Shown here: positions 15,571 through 25,452 of the stretch, in pieces
Layout: each line of letters starts with the position of its first letter
Position numbering within the stretch: the first letter of the stretch is position 1
NCBI GenBank assembly: GCA_002502245.1
Contig: DAPW01000020.1
Location: 1 to 36,549, forward strand
Direction: 5' to 3'
Source: Methanoregula sp. UBA154
GTDB lineage: Archaea > Halobacteriota > Methanomicrobia > Methanomicrobiales > Methanospirillaceae
DNA length: 36,549 nt
Program-made: the position numbers and the translations under genes
The notes under the pieces: model-generated
Databases searched by the model: none
The model's input: only the letters and a program-made list of their open reading frames with translations
Told to the model about the DNA's origin: nothing

Positions 15571-16536
15571 GTGTACAAAGATCGCACTATCGCCGTGGTG
15601 GTTCCCGCGTATAATGAGGAACTGCTCATTGCTGACACTCTTTCTTCTATTCCCTCATTTATTGACCGAATATATGCGGTCAATGATGCTTCCAAGGATA
15701 AAACCCAGGAAATCATCGAAAAGATCTCCAGAAAGGATCCACGGGTTGTTCCAATTCAGCACGAGAAAAATCTCGGAGTCGGTGCAGCGATTACGAGCGG
15801 GTACAGACAGGCACTCACAGACGGCATGAGCATTACGGTTGTCATGGCTGGCGATAACCAGATGGACCCGGGACTGATGCCGGCCTTTCTCGATCCCATC
15901 ATTGAGAACAAGGCAGATTACACGAAGGGCAACCGGCTGCTGAGCCCTGGTTACCGTAGAGGGATGAGCCGGTGGCGTTTTTTCGGGAATACCATTCTTA
16001 CATTCATGACAAAATTTTCCTCCGGGTACTGGAAACTGATGGATCCCCAGAACGGTTATACCGCGATCTCCCGGCGGGCTCTCGAACGGCTGAACCTCGA
16101 CCGAATCTATCCCAGGTACGGGTACTGCAACGACCTCCTCGTCAAACTGAACGTATTCGGATTTCGGGTCATGGACATAGAGATGCCAGCGCGATACGGT
16201 CGGGAGACCTCGAAGATCCGGTATGGAAGCTATATCGGGAAGGTTTCGTGGCTCCTGCTCCGAGACTTCTTTTACCGCTTACGGATGAAATATTTAATTC
16301 TGAGTTTCCATCCCCTGGCAATCTTTTACTTGTTCGGATTCGGGTTAACACTCGTGGGACTTGGTGCCGGAATATACACGATTTATTTTGTTCTTATCGA
16401 GCGCGGCCCCCTCTTCATCCGGGGTGCGTTCTCGCTTTTAATCTTTGCGCTCGGCATGCAGTTCCTCTCCTTTGCGCTGATGTTCGACATCCAGGAGAGC
16501 CGGGATATCTCGCTGAGTGACTGGGAGAATATCTGA
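15571..16536 (+). CDS. Family 2 glycosyltransferase, DPM1/DPG synthase-like with two C-terminal helices
   Basis: A 321-residue enzyme with GTG start (MYKDRTIAVVVPAYNEE). The GT-A fold shows VVVPAYNEE (9-17), the nucleotide-binding VNDASKD (37-43), and a second acidic motif VMAGDNQMDPG (near 90-100), plus DPQNGYTAISRRAL near 165. Two hydrophobic segments at about 250-275 and 285-310 anchor it to the membrane. This layout is that of dolichyl-phosphate mannose or glucose synthases with an extra membrane part, which charge the lipid carrier for surface glycans or protein N-glycosylation. It is the first glycosyltransferase of the plus-strand cluster. Confidence 0.9.
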   Translation: MYKDRTIAVVVPAYNEELLIADTLSSIPSFIDRIYAVNDASKDKTQEIIEKISRKDPRVVPIQHEKNLGVGAAITSGYRQALTDGMSITVVMAGDNQMDPGLMPAFLDPIIENKADYTKGNRLLSPGYRRGMSRWRFFGNTILTFMTKFSSGYWKLMDPQNGYTAISRRALERLNLDRIYPRYGYCNDLLVKLNVFGFRVMDIEMPARYGRETSKIRYGSYIGKVSWLLLRDFFYRLRMKYLILSFHPLAIFYLFGFGLTLVGLGAGIYTIYFVLIERGPLFIRGAFSLLIFALGMQFLSFALMFDIQESRDISLSDWENI

Positions 16537-16593
16537 AACCATGAGCCCTTTACGTGGTATAGGATTTCCTGGTGGGCTTCATCTCCGGTGTGA

Positions 16594-17820
16594 ATGCCTG
16601 TGAAGATCCTGGTACTGACCAGTTCATATCCGACCCATGAGGGCACTCACGAAGGCGGATTTGTTGCAGACCTTGTCAGGTACCTGTCGGAGCGGGGAAT
16701 CTTGCCGGTCGTGCTGGCCCCTCATTTTCTGGGTGGATCGTTCAAAGAACATCAGGACGGAATCCTCATCTTCCGTTTTCCGTATTTTTTCCCCTTCCGG
16801 TTTGAACGGCTTGCGTATGGCTCCGGATTGTTGTTCAACATCCGCCGGGACTTTTTTGCATTTGCCGGAATTATCCCTTTTTGTAAAGCTGGATTAGTCT
16901 GGACACTGTGTATTCTGTTCCGGGAGCGGGTGGATATCATCCACACGCACTGGCTCATCCCGCAGGGTTTTATCGGCGCACTTGTTCACTGTTTCACGGG
17001 TATCCCTCACGTTGCCACGGTGCACGGAAGTGATCTTGCAATCATCAGAAAGAGTGCGGTCCTCACAAGGATTTGTTCGTTCATCATTCACCATTCGGAT
17101 GCAATAACGGTCAACAGCAGCTATAATCGGCAGCAGCTGGTTTCCCTTGTACCTGGATCAGAAAGAAAAATTCAAATTATTCCTATGGGTGTTGATGTGA
17201 ACGCCTTTCACAAGCGCATTCCTCTGGATGAAGTGAACAAATCAAAGCAGGATCATATCCTCCTGAATGTCGGCCGGCTTATTGAGCTGAAAGGAACACA
17301 ATATCTTATTGAGGCAATGCCTGCTGTTATCCGGTCCGTCCCCAATGCAAGTCTGGTTATTATCGGCACAGGACCCGAAGAGGAACGCCTTACCCGGCGG
17401 ATACACGAATTGTCTCTGGAGGAACATGTACGATTCCTGGGAAAAATCCGGCACGATGAAATCATGACATATTACCAGCAGGCAGACACCGTTGTCCTTC
17501 CTTCAGTAACCGTTGCGGGGAGCACAGAAGGGCTGGGGGTTGTTCTGCTGGAAGCGATGGCATCTGGATGCCCGGTCATCGGAACCAGTGTCGGCGGGAT
17601 TCCGGATATAATAACTGATGGTGAAAACGGATTTCTGGTACCGGAGCGTGACTCAGCTCAATTAGCTGAAAAAATTATCCAGCTCCTCTTGGATGCAAAA
17701 CTCAGGGAAACCTTCCGGAAGAATGGATATGCCAGGATTGACGAATCTTTTTCTTGGGACCGGATAGCCGATCAATTTGCGTCAGTCTATCACCAGATAA
17801 TCATGGAACACGGGAATTAA
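16594..17820 (+). CDS. Family 4 glycosyltransferase
   Basis: A 408-residue GT-B retaining glycosyltransferase. The N-terminal acceptor domain starts MPVKILVLTSSYPTHEGTHEGG, with THWLIPQGF near 118. The C-terminal donor domain begins ILLNVGRLIELKGTQYLIEA (near 223) and includes the E-x7-E motif in STEGLGVVLLEAMASGCPVIG (near 310-330) and GIPDIITDGENGFLV. The glycine-rich tract, ELKG and E-x7-E define GT4 enzymes that use nucleotide sugars. It lies 57 bp after the GT2 and 12 bp before the next GT4, so they are cotranscribed. Confidence 0.93.
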   Translation: MPVKILVLTSSYPTHEGTHEGGFVADLVRYLSERGILPVVLAPHFLGGSFKEHQDGILIFRFPYFFPFRFERLAYGSGLLFNIRRDFFAFAGIIPFCKAGLVWTLCILFRERVDIIHTHWLIPQGFIGALVHCFTGIPHVATVHGSDLAIIRKSAVLTRICSFIIHHSDAITVNSSYNRQQLVSLVPGSERKIQIIPMGVDVNAFHKRIPLDEVNKSKQDHILLNVGRLIELKGTQYLIEAMPAVIRSVPNASLVIIGTGPEEERLTRRIHELSLEEHVRFLGKIRHDEIMTYYQQADTVVLPSVTVAGSTEGLGVVLLEAMASGCPVIGTSVGGIPDIITDGENGFLVPERDSAQLAEKIIQLLLDAKLRETFRKNGYARIDESFSWDRIADQFASVYHQIIMEHGN

Positions 17821-17832
17821 GGGGGGGCGATC

Positions 17833-18837
17833 GTGAAAATAACAATAAAACAGGTCAGGGGTGGTTCAGGTACTGACGTGTGGGCGGAAAATCTCTGCCG
17901 TGGGATCAACAGCCAGGGATACCAGTGTACCCTGGACCTTCAGCCTGTATTGTACCAGTTTTTTCCGGTACTGGGGAGATTTTCCGCAAATCCAGAAAAC
18001 TCCGATATTCTGCACGGCAATTCCTGGAATGCGTTTGCATTCAAAAAAGACCAGCCCCTTGTGGTCACGGAACATCTTGTAGTGCATGATCCGGCGTACA
18101 ATCCCTACCGGACCCTCCAACAGAAAGTATTTCACCGCTGGATATACCGGTGCGAACGCAAGTCATTGGATGCGGCCGATGCAGTAGTCTGTGTAAGTGA
18201 GGATACCCGCACTAAACTGGAGGCAGCCTTCGGGTATTTGGATGCACATATTATTCATAACGGGGTGGATACAGAACTCTTCAAACCAACGGAAATCAAC
18301 CTGAAAACCTGGAACCTCCCGGAAAACAAAACCGTGTTGTTATTCGCGGGAAACCTCTCCAGGAGGAAAGGTGCAGATCTTCTGCCGGCAATTATGAAAC
18401 AGCTTGGAGACGACTTTATTCTGCTTACAACATCCGGTAACCGGGATCAATCACAGAACAGCATCCCGCATTCCCGGGACCTGGAGCACCTGGACCTGCA
18501 CCAGCTGATTGATGCATATAACATGTGCGATATCTTCATTCTTCCATCACGATTAGAAGGTCTGAGCCTCTCAACTTTAGAGGCGATGGCGTGCGGAAAA
18601 CCGGTCGTTGCATTTAACTGTTCGTCTTTTCCTGAATTGGTGATCGATGGGGAGGGGGGGTTCCTGCCGGAAAAAAATGATGTAAATGGAGTTGTTGAAC
18701 GGATCAGGTATCTTGCAGAAGACAGGGAATTGCGGGAGCGGATGGGCCTGTTCAACCGGAAACGGGTGATGGAATTGTTTACCTTGGAGAAGATGGTGAA
18801 TAATTATATTGAACTATACCGTACATTAGTTTACTAG
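17833..18837 (+). CDS. Family 4 glycosyltransferase
   Basis: A 334-residue GT-B enzyme with GTG start (MKITIKQVRGGSGTDVWAENLC), 12 bp after the previous gene behind GGGGGGCGATC, which gives a weak ribosome site. Donor-binding features are LLFAGNLSRRKGADLLPAIM (near 170) and SRLEGLSLSTLEAMACGKPVVA (near 237-258) with the E-x7-E pair. An EHLVVHDP acceptor-side tract lies near 79. It is short for a GT4 but both Rossmann domains are represented. It adds one sugar residue to the lipid-linked oligosaccharide or polysaccharide; the sugar is unknown. Confidence 0.92.
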   Translation: MKITIKQVRGGSGTDVWAENLCRGINSQGYQCTLDLQPVLYQFFPVLGRFSANPENSDILHGNSWNAFAFKKDQPLVVTEHLVVHDPAYNPYRTLQQKVFHRWIYRCERKSLDAADAVVCVSEDTRTKLEAAFGYLDAHIIHNGVDTELFKPTEINLKTWNLPENKTVLLFAGNLSRRKGADLLPAIMKQLGDDFILLTTSGNRDQSQNSIPHSRDLEHLDLHQLIDAYNMCDIFILPSRLEGLSLSTLEAMACGKPVVAFNCSSFPELVIDGEGGFLPEKNDVNGVVERIRYLAEDRELRERMGLFNRKRVMELFTLEKMVNNYIELYRTLVY

Positions 18838-18855
18838 TATCAAAACCCTCCCGAA

Positions 18856-20034
18856 GTGAGTGTTTATATGTCAAATCCTTTCAGTGAACTCCGAATTCTT
18901 CATCGAAAAGCGATCTATCCCCACATCACCGGGTGCAATCTCCGGACTATGAACATTGCCCGTCTTGCTTTCGGAGTATTTTCTCATACAACGGTTTTTT
19001 CCATGGATAATCGTCTCGATTACGAGGGTGACATTGATGGAATCCATGTGATCCAGGAACAGGAATTGCGTACTGTTCCCGAGATGGTGAAGTATTATAC
19101 CCGAGCGATAACGGCAAAGGAGCTTATAGTCCCGTATACAAATCGTGCTTTCAGGAATTCGGAAAATGCTCTTTATCAAATTGAGGATCCGCTTCTCTAT
19201 CCTCTGCTCAAAAAGGAAAAAATCTCCCGGTTTATCCTTGATGAACATAATGTCAACTGGGAGATGTTTTCAACCCCCCAGCCAGAAATCAAAAAACGGA
19301 TCTACGTAAAGATTGCGTTCAGGAGGGACAAGGAGAATGAAAAACGGGCGCTGCACCATGCAACCCATATTCTCTGCTGCTCTTATCGCGACCGGGATAT
19401 CCTTGTCAGCGAAGTACCGGACATTGAAAACAAAATTTCCGTAATCCCGAATTGTGTGAATTTCAAAGAATACGATCCGGTACATCGATCTAAAGTCCGG
19501 GAACAGGAAGGACACCGAAGCCGTATCCTGTTTATTGGAAATCCCTCCCATCCCCCGAATGCCGATGCAGTACAGCTCATATCCCAGATCATTGCACCAC
19601 AGAGCTCCGGCAACTATCAGTTTATCATAACAGGGAAAAATCCCCACGCGATTAACCCCCCTGAAAACGTGCAGTTCGTCGGTTACGTGCGTGATATCAG
19701 GGAGACCATTGCTGAAGCAGATATTTGCATTGCTCCGATCCGGTCCGGTAGCGGCACGCGGTTGAAAATCCTGGAATACATGGCCATGGGAAAACCAGTG
19801 ATTGCTACCTCAAAAGGAGCTGAAGGAATTGAATATACGGAAGGACTGAATATCATCATCGAGGATGAGATACAGAAATACCCGGAGATTATCCAGCAGC
19901 TCCTCGATGATGAGAAGAGATGTTCAGCACTTGGCCAGGAAGCACGGAAGCTTATCCACGAAAAATATGACTGGGAGCTGTACCGGAAACCTCTGCAAAA
20001 AATTTACCGCGACGTGGCGGGGTATAGTGGATAA
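18856..20034 (+). CDS. GT4-like glycosyltransferase (sqv/cap1E-like)
   Basis: A 392-residue GT-B protein, GTG start at 18856; the in-frame ATG five codons on (MSNPFSELRI) is an alternative. The N-terminal domain has ISRFILDEHNVNWEMF (near 117-132), the EHNV motif of a subgroup of GT4. The donor domain starts RILFIGNPSHPPNADAVQLI (near 225) and has IRSGSGTRLKILEYMAMGKPVIATSKGAEGIE (near 297-328), in which the usual E-x7-E is replaced by the G-T-R-L-K-x-L-E-Y form. Last gene of the plus-strand cluster, meeting the convergent GT2 after 25 bp. Confidence 0.9.
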   Translation: MSVYMSNPFSELRILHRKAIYPHITGCNLRTMNIARLAFGVFSHTTVFSMDNRLDYEGDIDGIHVIQEQELRTVPEMVKYYTRAITAKELIVPYTNRAFRNSENALYQIEDPLLYPLLKKEKISRFILDEHNVNWEMFSTPQPEIKKRIYVKIAFRRDKENEKRALHHATHILCCSYRDRDILVSEVPDIENKISVIPNCVNFKEYDPVHRSKVREQEGHRSRILFIGNPSHPPNADAVQLISQIIAPQSSGNYQFIITGKNPHAINPPENVQFVGYVRDIRETIAEADICIAPIRSGSGTRLKILEYMAMGKPVIATSKGAEGIEYTEGLNIIIEDEIQKYPEIIQQLLDDEKRCSALGQEARKLIHEKYDWELYRKPLQKIYRDVAGYSG

Positions 20035-20059
20035 TCCCCTTGCACATCTTTACCTTGGG

Positions 20060-21034
20060 TTACACATTCTCGTATGTTCCAAGACGGTCTGGTTTACGGA
20101 GATGCGGTCCAATTTTTCTAGCAATATCTTTCCCAAAAATTATAATGAAAAAGTACCAGCACAGGAAAGGGCTCAATAAATTCCTGGGATAAAGACGAAT
20201 GCCTTTTGCAATGTATGATATCGCCTCGGGGAACTGATTTCGGTTCTGATATTCCATTCCTCCAAAAAAATATATATAACCACAGGATTTCCTCTTTATT
20301 TTGTTGGCCCTATCAAGTGATCCAAATAGAGATATGATTCTTTTCTCATCTGAAAATGTTTTATCAAGAATATACAATTTTTCTTCTAAATATTTTTGAG
20401 AATTCGCACTGCTTTTTGCTTCATGGTATACTCGCGCTTTTGCGAGTGTGACTGGAAGATATGCAGTATGAAAATTTAAAAAAACGCGAGTCCAGTAGTC
20501 CAAGTCCATTGCAAGATTTAATTTCTCGTCAAAATACCCGATTTTTTCTATTATTTTTCTTCTGAAAAATACCGTTGGCTGAGGGAGATAAAGTGTACCG
20601 GTCAGGTATTTTTCTAATTCTATCGTTCCGGTTTTTATCATCTCAATATCCTGGGATTGCTTGTCGATATGGATAATATCACCATAGACCATGTCAATCT
20701 CAGAATGTACACTGAAAAAATCAACTACAGTTTTTATGGTCTCTGGCAGGTAAAGGTCATCAGAGTTCAGGTAGGCGATAATTTCCCCGTGGGATTTTTT
20801 TATTCCCTTATTGATTGCATCAGTCTGGCCATTATCCGGCTCCGAGACCCATGAAAGAGATGATGAGTACCTTTTCAAAATATCGATGGTCTGATCGGTT
20901 GATCCCCCGTCGATGACGATATGTTCGATGTTTTTATAGGATTGGTCTTTTATTGACAGAATTGTCTCTTCAATGAACCGGCCCTGGTTGAATGATGGGG
21001 TGATAATGGAGACAAGGGGGGATGTTGGTTCCAT
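20060..21034 (-). CDS. Family 2 glycosyltransferase
   Basis: A 324-residue GT-A enzyme starting MEPTSPLVSIITPSFNQGRF. Visible motifs are SIITPSFNQG (9-18), VIDGGSTDQT (near 39-48), the acidic AYLNSDDLYLP (near 88-98, the DxD-type metal site), and PQPTVFFRRKIIEKIGYFDE for acceptor binding. A tail of about 110 residues after the catalytic domain is basic and amphipathic. The gene is clearly more AT-rich than the plus-strand glycosyltransferases, so this minus-strand group probably has a separate origin. Confidence 0.92.
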   Translation of the reverse strand: MEPTSPLVSIITPSFNQGRFIEETILSIKDQSYKNIEHIVIDGGSTDQTIDILKRYSSSLSWVSEPDNGQTDAINKGIKKSHGEIIAYLNSDDLYLPETIKTVVDFFSVHSEIDMVYGDIIHIDKQSQDIEMIKTGTIELEKYLTGTLYLPQPTVFFRRKIIEKIGYFDEKLNLAMDLDYWTRVFLNFHTAYLPVTLAKARVYHEAKSSANSQKYLEEKLYILDKTFSDEKRIISLFGSLDRANKIKRKSCGYIYFFGGMEYQNRNQFPEAISYIAKGIRLYPRNLLSPFLCWYFFIIIFGKDIARKIGPHLRKPDRLGTYENV

Positions 21035-21159
21035 GGCCTGACCTAACGGTTGAATCTGGTAAATAATTGTAAGGTTTTCATTAGTATAAAAGTCATGTAA
21101 AAGCGAGGCTACCGAATTTTATGATATTGTTTTCCATTTGTCCAAGATTAACAGGCAAT

Positions 21160-22302
21160 TCAGGTTAATATATCTTCATAGACTTTTTTTGTCTGCATGG
21201 CAGTCATTTCCCAGGAAAAACATTTCTGTCGCTGATATCCTTTGACTCTCATTGAATCCTGTAGAGAATTATCATAAAGAATATCTTCTATCACTTTTCG
21301 AATTGAGTCAGAATCATAAGGATCAAAATAATTCACTGCATCACCACCAACTTCAGGAAGTGAACTAGTATTACTAGCGGCAACTGGACAACCACAACTG
21401 AATGCTTCCAGGAGAGGAATGCCAAATCCTTCGTAGAGTGAAGGAAATATGAAGAGTATTGCTTTTCGATAAAGTTGTGAGAGCATCATATCATTGATAA
21501 TGGGGTATCGAATTATCTTCTTTTTAATCTTAAGAACATCGAACAGATGTATTTCTGTATATGAAAACACTTTGCCACCGGCGCATATCAAGTAGAGATC
21601 ATGCTCGTCGTTTAATAGTGAAGAGATTGAATTGATGAAAAATGTGAAATTTTTATAAAATCCACGATCTCCAATAAACAGAATATATCTTTGAGGGAGG
21701 TTTAGGGAAATATTTGGTGTATTGTTGTGAAGTGAAGCTGCGAGTGGGATAACTTCAATTTTTTTAGGATCACAATCGTAAAATTTGATAATGTCGGCTT
21801 TAGTGTTATTAGAAATTGCAACAATTTTTGTTGCACACTCGATTACTCTTTTTTTATCTGCTACCGCATGATCCCATTTTAACATATCCGAGAAAATCTC
21901 ATGAATCATGTCATATACCGTTAAAACGTAGGGTTTTCCTTGCAACTGTTTCATGAAATATGGATTGTAATACGTTGGATGAAAAATATCAAAGTCCTGC
22001 TTTTTTAATAATCGTACCGATTCAGGCTCATTAATAATTCTCAACCTTCTCATAAGATGGATATCCATGGTCTTCTCGATATACGGAATTATTTGAGTGC
22101 GGGATAAAAGTTGACTCCTGTTTGACCAGTACGGATCTAAAGTGGGCTGGCTGCAGAGATTTTCATTGTATGAAGCTCGCAACGCGAGAGTAAACTGTAT
22201 GTTTGGATTTTTTGAAAATTGGTTCATCAGTTCACAAAAATAACGGGAGATACCCCCATAGTACTGATTCGTGAAGATCTGGTGATCGTAGAGAAGTTTC
22301 AT
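21160..22302 (-). CDS. Family 4 glycosyltransferase
   Basis: A 380-residue GT-B enzyme beginning MKLLYDHQIFTNQYYGGISRYFCEL. The pattern YDHQIF...QYYGGISRYF is that of the mannosyltransferase-like GT4 group. The donor domain contains YILFIGDRGFYKNFTFFINS (near 206) and FPSLYEGFGIPLLEAFSCGCPVAASNTSSLPEVGGDA (near 285-322), with Glu pairs intact. It is strongly AT-rich with frequent AAA/ATT codons. It lies between the GT2 and FkbM genes on the same strand, with gaps of about 125 and 190 bp, so it may have its own promoter. Confidence 0.93.
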   Translation of the reverse strand: MKLLYDHQIFTNQYYGGISRYFCELMNQFSKNPNIQFTLALRASYNENLCSQPTLDPYWSNRSQLLSRTQIIPYIEKTMDIHLMRRLRIINEPESVRLLKKQDFDIFHPTYYNPYFMKQLQGKPYVLTVYDMIHEIFSDMLKWDHAVADKKRVIECATKIVAISNNTKADIIKFYDCDPKKIEVIPLAASLHNNTPNISLNLPQRYILFIGDRGFYKNFTFFINSISSLLNDEHDLYLICAGGKVFSYTEIHLFDVLKIKKKIIRYPIINDMMLSQLYRKAILFIFPSLYEGFGIPLLEAFSCGCPVAASNTSSLPEVGGDAVNYFDPYDSDSIRKVIEDILYDNSLQDSMRVKGYQRQKCFSWEMTAMQTKKVYEDILT

Positions 22303-22489
22303 GATGTCAATCGTGAATGTTTCATAAGATCTTTTCGGTTATCAATTGTGTAAATGAAAAGTTAAAATATTTTATGAAATTTTTCTAAACACGTCCCTTT
22401 TGAAATACATTCTACCCTTGAGTCAAGGCAACCTCTATTTATTCAATTATAATATTTTGGTGGCAATAGCAATTAGAACCCATAAAAAA

Positions 22490-23416
22490 TTAATTCGATG
22501 AGATATAATCATTTATTACTTTATTAATTAGTATATTATCTTTTTTTGTGAATGTAAGAACATCGTAATAGAAAATGGTGCGTGTAGAACGTTTAATATT
22601 TTGTCTCCAAATATATTCAAAAAGTTGGAAGATTTGTTGAATATCACCCGTTCGTAATACTACTTCGCCGAAGTTATCGAAAATAATCCAGTCTGTATAT
22701 CCTTGTAAACAAAGATTACCTATCGTTTCTCTAAATCCTTTTTTTTGGAAAAAATGATCAAATTGGCATTCAAAAAATATGATTGGTAAATATGATCTTA
22801 TGTTTGATTCCGCTGAGTCAATAACGTCATAGTCGAAACCATCAACATCCGATTTAAGTAAACGAATATTAAAGATTTTATTAAAGGATAAAATATCGTC
22901 AAGGGGTTGGGAGGATATGGTTTTCTCATTCTCGCCAACAATAGCCTTTTTTGTTCCGCCCGATCCTTCAAGTGATATCACGTTAATATTTTTGCCTACT
23001 AAAGATTTGATTGTTTGAATCTTTGCGTCTTTATCAATCTCTTTTATCCGTAAAACGTTCTTTTGTAAATAATCGAAGAATAGTTCGTCAGGTTCGATGC
23101 AAATATAAGTGAGATTTTTATTCGTGTCATACATTGCTGCAACTGTATCGCCACAATTTGCTCCCACATCAACAACAGTCGAATTTGTTTCCAAGTACCG
23201 GCTTATATGGGGAAGAAATCTATCATACAGTTTATGCTCTTTTCGATAAGTTGGCAATAAATGGTCGGCAGGTAGCAATATAGAAAAGTTAGTGAACTCA
23301 AATTCAGTATCGTTATCGGACTCTTTACACCCCTTTTTGGACATCGAAAGGTAATTGTTAATTTTTGCACGCAACTTTCGGAGAGGGAAGTTATTGTGAT
23401 TGAATTGGATTTTCAT
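22490..23416 (-). CDS. FkbM-family SAM-dependent methyltransferase
   Basis: A 308-residue methyltransferase. The SAM-binding motif I is VVDVGANCGDTVAAM (residues 81-95), followed by YICIEPDELFFDYL (motif II region) and LLKSDVDGFDYDVI (near 192-205), the combination characteristic of FkbM enzymes that O-methylate sugars. It probably caps or decorates the exported glycan; in ABC-exported O-antigens a terminal methyl group can be the signal recognised by the Wzt C-terminal domain, and a Wzt-type ATPase with such a domain is the next gene. It is very AT-rich. Confidence 0.9.
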   Translation of the reverse strand: MKIQFNHNNFPLRKLRAKINNYLSMSKKGCKESDNDTEFEFTNFSILLPADHLLPTYRKEHKLYDRFLPHISRYLETNSTVVDVGANCGDTVAAMYDTNKNLTYICIEPDELFFDYLQKNVLRIKEIDKDAKIQTIKSLVGKNINVISLEGSGGTKKAIVGENEKTISSQPLDDILSFNKIFNIRLLKSDVDGFDYDVIDSAESNIRSYLPIIFFECQFDHFFQKKGFRETIGNLCLQGYTDWIIFDNFGEVVLRTGDIQQIFQLFEYIWRQNIKRSTRTIFYYDVLTFTKKDNILINKVINDYISSN

Positions 23417-23523
23417 CTTAATTTCTCACAAGTATCTTAAGAACATTCATTTCTTCGACAGTTTGACTTGTTAATTTTTCTACCTAAAATGTCTACTAAT
23501 TCAGGAATAATCTTTACCCATAA

Positions 23524-24795
23524 TCAAGACTTATCAGATATTTTTATGGTATCCCAATTAAGGATCGGTCTTATAATTCCTGGTTGTTTCAAGGACCCAA
23601 TCAGATCCGTTAATGTCAGCACTTCAAAATTCAGAACATTTTCTTCATGAAAGAGAATCTTAATACTAGGAAATTGACATAACAAAGAAATTGAATACGT
23701 ACCCTGATTAAATAAATTTTCAGGTATTTTGCACATACTTTTATATTTTCCGGGATTTCTCTTGTTGTCAGATAAATTTGAAAAATTGAAATCTCCAGAA
23801 AAAAATAAAACGTCATTATTATATGTATTAATACTGAATCCCAACCAACAATTTTTTACAGGTTTTAAGATTTCGTATTCAAGTACGATCCAAAATGGTT
23901 CCTCAGCATAGATAGTGGAGTTTGAAATTCCATTGCGATTTAATATTGAAATTGAGGTTACAATAATGACTTCACCGTCTGTCGGAGCATTTGTTTTTTG
24001 ACTCCAGTCAATAAACGCTTTTAAAATAGAATTTTGATTGGAGTACAAATCGATTACTTCTTTGCTAGAATCATCTTTAATAATTCCGCCATTGTGAAGT
24101 AATAAACTTCGTGGACACAATTTATTGACAGCAGCCATATTATGGCTTACGAATAGTACCGTTCTTCCCTCTTTCGTTGCCACATCCCCCATCTTACCCA
24201 GAGATTTTTCCTGGAATTGTGCATCGCCGACTGCCAGCACCTCGTCAATCAGTAAAATCTCAGTCTCTAAATGGGAAGCAACAGCGAACGCGAGCCGCAC
24301 GTACATCCCGCTTGAGTACCGTTTGGCTGGTGTATCGAGAAATTTCTCAATCTCAGAGAATTTCACAATCTCATCGAGTTTAGAATCAATCTCCCGCTTC
24401 TTCATTCCAAGAATCGAGCCGGACAAAAAAATATTCTCCCGCCCGGTCAGCTCCGGGTGGAACCCCGTCCCGACCTCAAGCAGTGACCCGACCCGGCCAT
24501 ACAAATCAACTGTCCCTTCCGTCGGCGAAGTAATCCGCGACAGAATCTTCAGCAGCGTTGACTTCCCGGCACCGTTCCGCCCGATGATGCCGACAACCTC
24601 GCCCGGCTCCACATCGAACGACACATCCTTCAGCGCCCAGAACTCCTGCGGCGGTTCAGAAGACGATAACCGCCGGAACGGTGCCTTCGCGGAATTGACA
24701 ATCGCATCGCGGAAGGTGCGGTACTTCTCCTGCGGGCCGCCGATGGTGTATTTTTTGCCGAGATGGCTGACGCGGATAGCGGGGTTATCGGACAT
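23524..24795 (-). CDS. wzt: Polysaccharide ABC exporter ATPase with Wzt-type C-terminal domain
   Basis: A 423-residue ATPase. Walker A GRNGAGKST is at 72-80, signature YSSGMYVRL at 160-168, Walker B LLIDEV at 181-186, and H-loop VSHN at 216-219. This is the KpsT/Wzt subfamily. Residues about 250-423 form an extra beta-rich domain resembling Wzt_C, which recognises the glycan to be exported. The DNA is GC-rich for the ATPase part but turns AT-rich close to 24130, right after the H-loop, and stays so through the glycan-modifying genes. This suggests a mosaic gene. A broken copy of its first 35 codons is at 30571-30693. Confidence 0.93.
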   Translation of the reverse strand: MSDNPAIRVSHLGKKYTIGGPQEKYRTFRDAIVNSAKAPFRRLSSSEPPQEFWALKDVSFDVEPGEVVGIIGRNGAGKSTLLKILSRITSPTEGTVDLYGRVGSLLEVGTGFHPELTGRENIFLSGSILGMKKREIDSKLDEIVKFSEIEKFLDTPAKRYSSGMYVRLAFAVASHLETEILLIDEVLAVGDAQFQEKSLGKMGDVATKEGRTVLFVSHNMAAVNKLCPRSLLLHNGGIIKDDSSKEVIDLYSNQNSILKAFIDWSQKTNAPTDGEVIIVTSISILNRNGISNSTIYAEEPFWIVLEYEILKPVKNCWLGFSINTYNNDVLFFSGDFNFSNLSDNKRNPGKYKSMCKIPENLFNQGTYSISLLCQFPSIKILFHEENVLNFEVLTLTDLIGSLKQPGIIRPILNWDTIKISDKS

Positions 24796-25452
24796 AATGG
24801 GTTCACTGATGCAATTGCCGGTGCACTGATCCTTTAGTGTAAATAGACTGGTTATTCTTTTTATATCTGATACCCTTAAGATAAAACCCCGTCCTTTAAA
24901 GGTCTTTATCAGGGTTCTTTACACCAGGTTCCCATCTCCACTCGCTCCCATAGTCAACCTCCGTTTCCAGTGGAACCGTCATATCAGGCCACCAGTTATC
25001 TTTAACTTTTTAGTACAATGGCAAAAAGGGGGATCTCTGCAGCCCGCTATTTGGCAGGTCTGATCTCGTGTTAAAACAGAAATTTTTTAAAAAGAAGCAA
25101 TTAAACTGATATTTTCCTCGGGCGTGGACACAACTTCCTGTGGAGATTTTTCGAGAAGCCCCGGATTGACAAACCGGGCCTGAAAATCGCCCGGAAAAGG
25201 GTATCTTTTTTGGGGCACGTATACGACCCCCTTTATTACCCGGGCGCACCTGACTGCAACGGTCAGAGCGAGGACGATTCTACCATTTCGCCAGAATCGG
25301 TGGGGCTCGCATTGTTCCGGCAGCATGAGTGAATCCTGAAAAAAAATTATTGATAGAAAGGATTGGCATGTCCGGCCTGATCGCGGTAACAGGGCCTGCA
25401 GCGTATCATCGAATATCGGATCCGGAAAAATGTATACAAATTTTTCTGAGCT
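24796..25452 (-). promoter_or_regulatory. Long wzm-wzt spacer with internal promoter
   Basis: The 657 bp between the two exporter genes holds no convincing gene. On the minus strand ATATAAAAAG (24857-24866) looks like a TATA box about 65 bp before the wzt start, so wzt can be transcribed independently of wzm. A widely spaced GTGTAAA/TTTACAC pair (24837-24843 and 24918-24924) flanks it. Such a long spacer is unusual for wzm and wzt, which are often adjacent or overlapping. Confidence 0.5.
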
